NCBI GenBank assembly: GCA_019054805.1
Contig: JAHQIY010000012.1
Coordinates: 1,054,001-1,118,000 of the forward strand
Length of the DNA: 64,000 nt
Source of the DNA: Brachionus manjavacas
Taxonomy: Eukaryota > Rotifera > Eurotatoria > Ploima > Brachionidae
Direction of reading: 5' to 3'
Part shown: in pieces, positions 58,546 through 64,000 of the stretch
Numbering within the stretch: the first letter of the stretch is position 1
How the letters are laid out: the number at the start of each line of letters is the position of its first letter
Position numbers and translations under genes: made by a program
The notes under the pieces: model-generated
Database searches by the model: none
Seen by the model: the letters and a program-made list of their open reading frames with translations, nothing else
What the model was told of the DNA's origin: nothing

Positions 58546-59479
58546 ATTAATATAGTAAAAATTCCAAAAAATATTAACTTTTTTTAAAATCGCCAAAAGT
58601 AAAAAAGGTATAAAAGCTATAATTTTGATGCTTGATAGTTTGTTTGACGTTGGTTGAATACAAAGCTCATTTTTGATCGTAATATCTAAGTTTTGTCCTG
58701 CAAATTCATCGAATAATTTCCAAAACTCTTTCAAATCATTGAAGTCTTTGTTTTTCATAAAACAACTTTCCATGTATGAAGGTACATTCAGTAATGGCAA
58801 TGGATATTGAGTTTTGGTTTTGTCTGACCAGCTAATTAATTTATATCTTTATTTAAAAAAAACTTTCCAATTTTGGATTATTGTTTAATTTCTTCGAGAA
58901 AGAGTTTTTGTCATTGGACTTTTCTTAAGTCTTTTTTAGAGTTCGGCAGTAGTGAGGAGTCTTGGTTTATTTGTCGGTTTAAATTTGGTAGTTTATCTTT
59001 GATGAGTTTGAGATGATTGGAACGCCAGTCATATTTTCTTTTTTTCTACAGAAAGAAAAAGTATGATTTGAATTTATTTTAAAGTTTAAAGAGTCGTTTA
59101 GATCTTAAGAAAAGGGTTTGCATATAGAGAGCCTTAAACTGATTAGCATGTTTTTGAGGATAATTAATGGAAGATCTAGATTAGTGTGCATAAAAATATG
59201 ATTGAGGTCTTGAAATATTCTCAAATTTTAAGTTGGGAATAAAGTAGTGCTCTGATATGCTTCGGGTATTTTAGCAGAATAAAGGGTTAGGAAAAGACAA
59301 TAACTTGGATTTCCTTAACCACTCACAATTCTTAAATGAACATTTTTATTTTAAGATGAAACTTATTTTTTATGGTTCAAATTTCATTTAGATGTCAAAT
59401 ATTGGAGTTATAATAATGAATATATGAATATTAAAAAATTAAATTCAATGAATACGAATATTTGTGAGTATACGGGTCC
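58546..59479. other. Intergenic, one unassigned open frame
   Basis: On the minus strand 58800-58519 an open frame (LNVPSYMESCFMKNKDFNDL, ending in a hydrophobic stretch) is not recognised. A short hairpin (CATATTTTCTTTTTTTC and its near complement) lies at about 59030-59065. Nothing else seen. Confidence 0.3.
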
Positions 59480-59746
59480 AAATTGCTAAGGGTGCTGAAC
59501 TTCACTCTTGAATCGTTGAAAAAGTTTCCAGTAAATAGATGGACCTTCGAAAGAAATTATTTCTTAGCTAGGTAAAGAATTCTTAAATAAGATAATGATC
59601 CAACTACTCAAATTATCCGGGACCGAGAGCCTGTTGACATCCCCTTACCATCCAAGGAAAACCAAAGAATCGAAAGAGATAATCAAACATTAGTGGACTG
59701 TTTGCGGAAACATGCAGAGGATAAACCTAAAAAGGAAGTTTTTTTA
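59480..59746 (+). pseudogene. Ty3/gypsy-like integrase fragment
   Basis: GKEFLNKIMIQLLKLSGTES then LLTSPYHPR, the end of an integrase core (the HxLTSPYHPQTNG motif), and, after a one-base shift, ERDNQTLVDCLRKHAEDKPK, the region following the catalytic Glu. Only about 75 codons are recognisable. No LTRs seen nearby. Confidence 0.6.
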
Positions 59747-60379
59747 ATTAAGTAATTTCAAAATTAAAATTTTTTTTAGTCATTTTCATTTTTAAATTAC
59801 TTAGGGAAATTTAATTTTATTTACAATATCAATTATTAAACAAGATAAATTTTGAATCCAGATTATTAAAAGAATTAATTTAATTTAAATTAATTTGAAA
59901 GGTATACAAATAATTAAAATAATTTTTTTTCTTAATTAATGATTAAACAAATCATGTTTGATAAATTTTTGCAAATAATTATTAAAAATTTGATAAAAAT
60001 AGCCTTCAGAACTAGAACTAAAAATTTTGATTTGAAGTTTAAATTTAATCATGAAAATATTAAATGAGAAATTAATTAATTCATAAAAATTATGTATAAT
60101 ATAGTTTTTAGATTTGAAATTAACAAAGAAAGATGGTAAAACCATGATCGTAAAACCTAAAAAAAATACTCTTTTAAATAATGCTTTCTATTAAGAAAAT
60201 TTCAAAAGCATTTGTAACTCAGATGTCAACCTTGAATTGATTAATTTTAAAATAAATCAAATTTAGATTTCTTAAAAATTTTAATATTAGAAGCGGATTT
60301 TTGTCAGTTGATTGATCTTGATATTTTGCATTTAATTTGAGAACTACCCCAAAATATGAAAAATCTTCCCGATTGATGT
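59747..60379. other. AT-rich 3' flank of GT10 gene 2
   Basis: No gene recognised. No similarity to the 3' flank of GT10 gene 1. Confidence 0.3.
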
Positions 60380-61646
60380 TAACAAAAAGTACATTTATGA
60401 GTGTAATTAATGGGATAGAAAGAGAATGATCCGTCTTGACCAATTACTGGTGGAGCCCAGCAATTTTTTTTGTTTCCCCAAAAAGTTTCCAAATCATTCA
60501 CTTGAGATTTTTGTATTCCAAAATAATTTTCCAAATTGAGCTTTATGCACATATCACAGAATGTTTTGTATTGATTGTTTGTTTTTTGATGTACCTTTTC
60601 CATTTGAAATAGGAATTGTACGCTGTTTTGTTCGACTCCAAGTACAGCAAATAGTCGACTAGATGCTTTGGTGTCTGGAAATCAAGAGCATTTATGTAGG
60701 CTGAACGAGGAATCACTTGGTCGTACGGTCCATGGCCGTACACAACTGGTACTGTGTCAAATAAAACTGTGTCGTACAATTTCTCAGTGATGTAATCCTT
60801 GCACATACTGTTTTCAAAGGCGAGAAAAAAAAGAGATTCTTTGCTCAGTTTTTCTCTGCATTCATTGCTCAAAAATCTGTTCTCACCAGGAATGCCACAA
60901 CTTTTGCCACATCCACCATAAATTTCAATTCTTTGCGAATACTTTTGCATTTCCTTCACATATTCGATTCTTTTCGAATGAGCTCTGCAATTGGAAGCTA
61001 AAATAACAGCTAGTTTTGTTTTTCCCTGTGAAAAGTCTTTATCTGGATCGAACTGTTGGTTCAGTTGCCATTTGAATTCAATGTTGCTGTAGTAGAAAGG
61101 TGAAAAGTCTGAATTTTGATTGAAAGTAGCGGTCAAATTGAACACACCATTGAATGCGGGATGAAATTCTTTTGAATGAATTGGAGACTCGGTAATTAGA
61201 AAAACTAATCTTGATTTGTGTGGTCTGTCCAGAGGTAGTTTGGAAAATTTACTCCTCATGTGGACTAGCACAAGATCACTCTCAGCTAGACGAGACTTGT
61301 CCTTTGTAATTTCACAATTGGTAACTGGACATTTTCGCTTGATGAAAGGTTCGTATTTTCCAAGACCGTATTTGTAGTCTTTCCAAGGTCCGTACTCGTT
61401 CCATAAAAGAATTAGCTTGGGCTGAGTTTGTGCCGAGTTCAAGCATTCAAAGTTTATTGAAGCATTGAAAAAAGAGGGCACAATTTTTGGATAGGTCTGG
61501 CCATCTATTTCCACATAAAATTGATTTGTGCTGAACAATATTGGCGAACAATCAGTATTGATTGAAAATTTCTTTTTCGTATATTTATAAATGAAAATAA
61601 ATGAAATTAAGCAAAAAATAATTATCGAATTTTTTTTTATTTTCAT
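60380..61646 (-). CDS. GT10 alpha-1,3-fucosyltransferase copy 2, C-terminal frameshift
   Basis: Same enzyme family as 31482-32765. A different N-terminus (MKIKKNSIIIF, membrane helix at about residues 7-21) joins an almost identical catalytic domain from NQFYVEIDG onward, including FENSMCKDYITEKLYD. In the run after the KRYI codons (near 60591) there are six A's where copy 1 has seven. The frame then ends at 60543 after 367 residues (KKQTINTKHSVICA), losing about 60 residues with the C-terminal Cys pairs. The lost part is intact in the next frame to the TAA at 60380. Either it is a recent pseudogene or the indel is a sequencing error; if read through, the protein would be about 422 aa. Substitutions seen include Glu to Gln (QLNQ-Q-FDP) and Phe to Tyr (RSA-Y-INA). 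Confidence 0.88.
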
Positions 61647-63661
61647 TTTCTAGTCTAATATTACTAAGTTTTAAAATCAAATTTTTCATTTAGGTTAAAA
61701 GATTCTTTATTTACGACAAATATTGTAAGATTAGATAAAGTGTTTAAAAAAATCATGTTTTTCCAAAGTAGGATTTCGTAATTCAAATTTTTTATTTTTT
61801 ATCTTAAATTTGTCAGTTTTTATAATTTTTAATCAAAATAATTCTAAATGAAAATACTTGTTTTTAAAAATAATAAAAATTAAAGAATCAAAGTCATTAA
61901 TTACTGACTAAAACATTATCTCCGTTGGCAAGCTTTACGAAGTTCCCTGGCAGATTTTCATGATATGTCTGTCTTTCGGCTGTTTTATCCTTATGCAAAT
62001 TTGGGTTTAATTTTAATAATTTTTTTATGTTTCGATTTTAAGATCTCATTCGAAAATTATAAATTTTCCTAGAAGATTTTATAAAAAATAAGATCGTCTA
62101 TTTAGCGTAAGATCGTATCAGAAAGATCACGAGGTATTTTTAAAAATCAGATTAAAGAGCTCTTCAAGGGCCATATATTTTTTCATAAATCAAAAATCAG
62201 ACTTTCTGTGACTGATCGAGAAGCTTTTCGAAATAGACTCAAAAAAAAGATTTCATCTAAAGGTATTTTGATTTAAAATATGTGAAGGAGCTTATCAATG
62301 TAGTAAAGTCCGAGCTCTGAAAAATTGGATCTGATAGCGCTTTTTCTATAGTAAAACATTATCATTTTATAAATTAATGTTCCTAAATTATTTTTTTAAT
62401 TAATATAATAGATAAATGAATGAAATGGTCTTTTTTTTCAGATCGTTCAAAAGAATAGGTCGAATTTCGCAATGGGAAAAATTTTTGACTTCCGAAAGAA
62501 AATTCCGGATTTTAGGAATTCAATTTAATCTTAAATATGAAAAAAAAGCTACGGAATTTTGCGAAAAAATTTCCGATTTCTGTGTTTTGGGAAATAGCAA
62601 CACAAAATTTTTAAAATGTACAATGTATTTTTTCCACATAAGGGTTTTTGAATTTTTCGGAAATAAGATATTGCTTTGTGTGATTTTTATTTGAGCATTT
62701 TAAGGATAAATTTAAAATCCACATAAAGGTATCCAAATTAAAGCTTAAATGATATTTAAAATATCATATTTCGATATTAATTTAAAACTTATAATCGAAA
62801 CAAAGCTAAATTTGTGTTCCTTAATTCCAAAATATTGATTTAGTTTTGAATTTTACTTAAGATAAAGATTCATATAATTTTTTCTTAATTAATTACTAAA
62901 CAAATCATTCATTAATGTTTAATAAATTTGACAAATTATTAAAAAATTTGAAATACTGTATCCCCTTGTTTAGCGACGCATGCTTTAATACCATAAGTAT
63001 GATATTTGTTGCATGGTCTAACATAGACCTCACAATGTTAAATTTTTTATTTTAAAAGTCCTATGGGTCACATAGTCGATACATACTAAAAACGTAGCGT
63101 TTATAATAGAAATTCAAATAGAAAAGCAGAGCTTCAAAAAAAATCTTTATTTATATGGCAGCACTTAAAGCTAAAAAAAAATTTAATATTTTTTTTAATT
63201 TATTCATAATTTTTCCAAAAGCGCGTCATCTAAAACACAAAAATATTAAAATAAAAAAATATTAAAAACTTTGATTTTGAATATAGAAGCAGCGTTAAAA
63301 TCATAAAATCTTCTCTCTTGTTCTCAATTAAGTGGTAGGTTTTTTTTAAGAAATAAAACTAAAATTTTTGAATTAAAATTTACATTGATCATGAACATAT
63401 TAAGTCGTCTCTGCAAGCGTGCTTCCTTTTGTTTTTTTACATATCTTTACTGTTTTGCAATAAGCTTTCCGCATTTATAATCATCATTTCTGAATGTCGA
63501 ACTTGTGTAATGATTAATGGTTCTATCAGACGATTTAAAAAATGAAGTAAGCAAAAGGTCGAAGGTTCGAATAGAGGAATTCGAAGAATAGAGATAAAAA
63601 ATGGGAAGTTTGCGGTTGAAAGGATTATCAACACCAAATGCTCTTCTGCATGCGTTGAAAG
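61647..63661. other. AT-rich intergenic
   Basis: No gene recognised. The open frame at 62416-62694 has no features I can assign. It ends at the left end of a MITE. Confidence 0.25.
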
Positions 63662-63914
63662 CAGAGTTGTTTAAAAGTCCCAAAAAAAGTCCGGACTTTT
63701 TTTTAATTTTTTTTTCAAAGTCAAAGTCATTTTTCAAATTTCCCAATTAGGCTTCATATCAAAAAATTTATATACTCTTGAGTTGTCTAATGCAACAAAT
63801 TTGCCAAAAATCAGAATTTTCTTGCAATTTTAGCATAAATGTCTTCACAATAATCAAAATTTTAAAGCCTGGACTTGCAGTTGACTTGAGACTTGTTACT
63901 TTTAAACAACTCTG
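63662..63914. mobile_element. hAT-like AAGTC MITE, 253 bp
   Basis: Left CAGAGTTGTTTAAAAGTCCC and right CTTTTAAACAACTCTG are inverted ends of the same family. Inner tracts are AAGTCAAAGTC and GACTTGAGACTTGTTAC. Flanks GTTGAAAG and GTGAAAAG are a plausible, slightly diverged 8-bp target duplication. Confidence 0.75.
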
Positions 63915-64000
63915 GTGAAAAGCTAACTAAGCGACCACCTAAGAATTTAAGTTGGCTACAAAGCAATCAAGAACTAAATTAGAAGCTCTAGGGAGTAGTA

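Overview
This is AT-rich, repeat-dense DNA from an animal nuclear genome. The genes have very short introns (49 and 51 nt are seen here), use the standard genetic code, and sit among DNA transposons and non-LTR retrotransposons. The mix of Merlin/ISXO2, piggyBac, Helitron, MULE, mariner and CR1/Jockey-like elements, together with DEG/ENaC, GT10 and GT37-like genes and the base composition, suggests a monogonont rotifer such as Brachionus. That assignment is inferred from general knowledge and was not searched.

Host genes are few. They are: a single-exon RING-like plus seven-blade WD40 protein (2340-3764); two copies of a three-exon DEG/ENaC sodium channel gene (18256-23031 on +, 23176-28369 on -); two GT10 alpha-1,3-fucosyltransferase genes in opposite orientation (31482-32765 on +, 60380-61646 on -); a four-exon multi-pass membrane protein (37775-39892); and a GT37-like type II membrane glycosyltransferase (45377-46525). 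The three glycosyltransferases would act in the Golgi on fucosylated glycans.

Layout. 1-1600: a 3' retrotransposon fragment with a fold-back copy of its own end. 2340-3764: WD40 gene. 4255-13000: a nested stack, in which a piggyBac end holds a Merlin element (4652-12655, 8-bp target duplication), which in turn holds a LINE (6098-7855) and a Helitron (7955-12555). 13013-16480: a 5'-complete but decayed LINE. 15713-30918: a 15.2-kb inverted duplication, two arms of about 7.3 kb around a 548-bp spacer, carrying the two DEG/ENaC copies. 31482-46525: four host gene loci spaced by hAT-like fold-back MITEs, a MULE and LINE fragments. 47110-55870: two more LINEs of the same family, interrupted by a mariner-like DD37D fragment and by another LINE with a 14-bp target duplication. 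55900-59750: MULE, CR1-like, Tc1-like and Ty3/gypsy debris. 60380-64000: second GT10 gene, then AT-rich DNA and one more MITE.

The main theme is inverted duplication at three scales (about 0.1 kb in the Helitron, 0.33 kb in the LINE at 148-1370, 7.3 kb around DEG/ENaC), plus an apparent gene-conversion tract between the two GT10 genes. The two DEG/ENaC copies carry complementary one-base lesions. This could be a recent genomic palindrome or partly an assembly artefact, and read-level checks would separate these.
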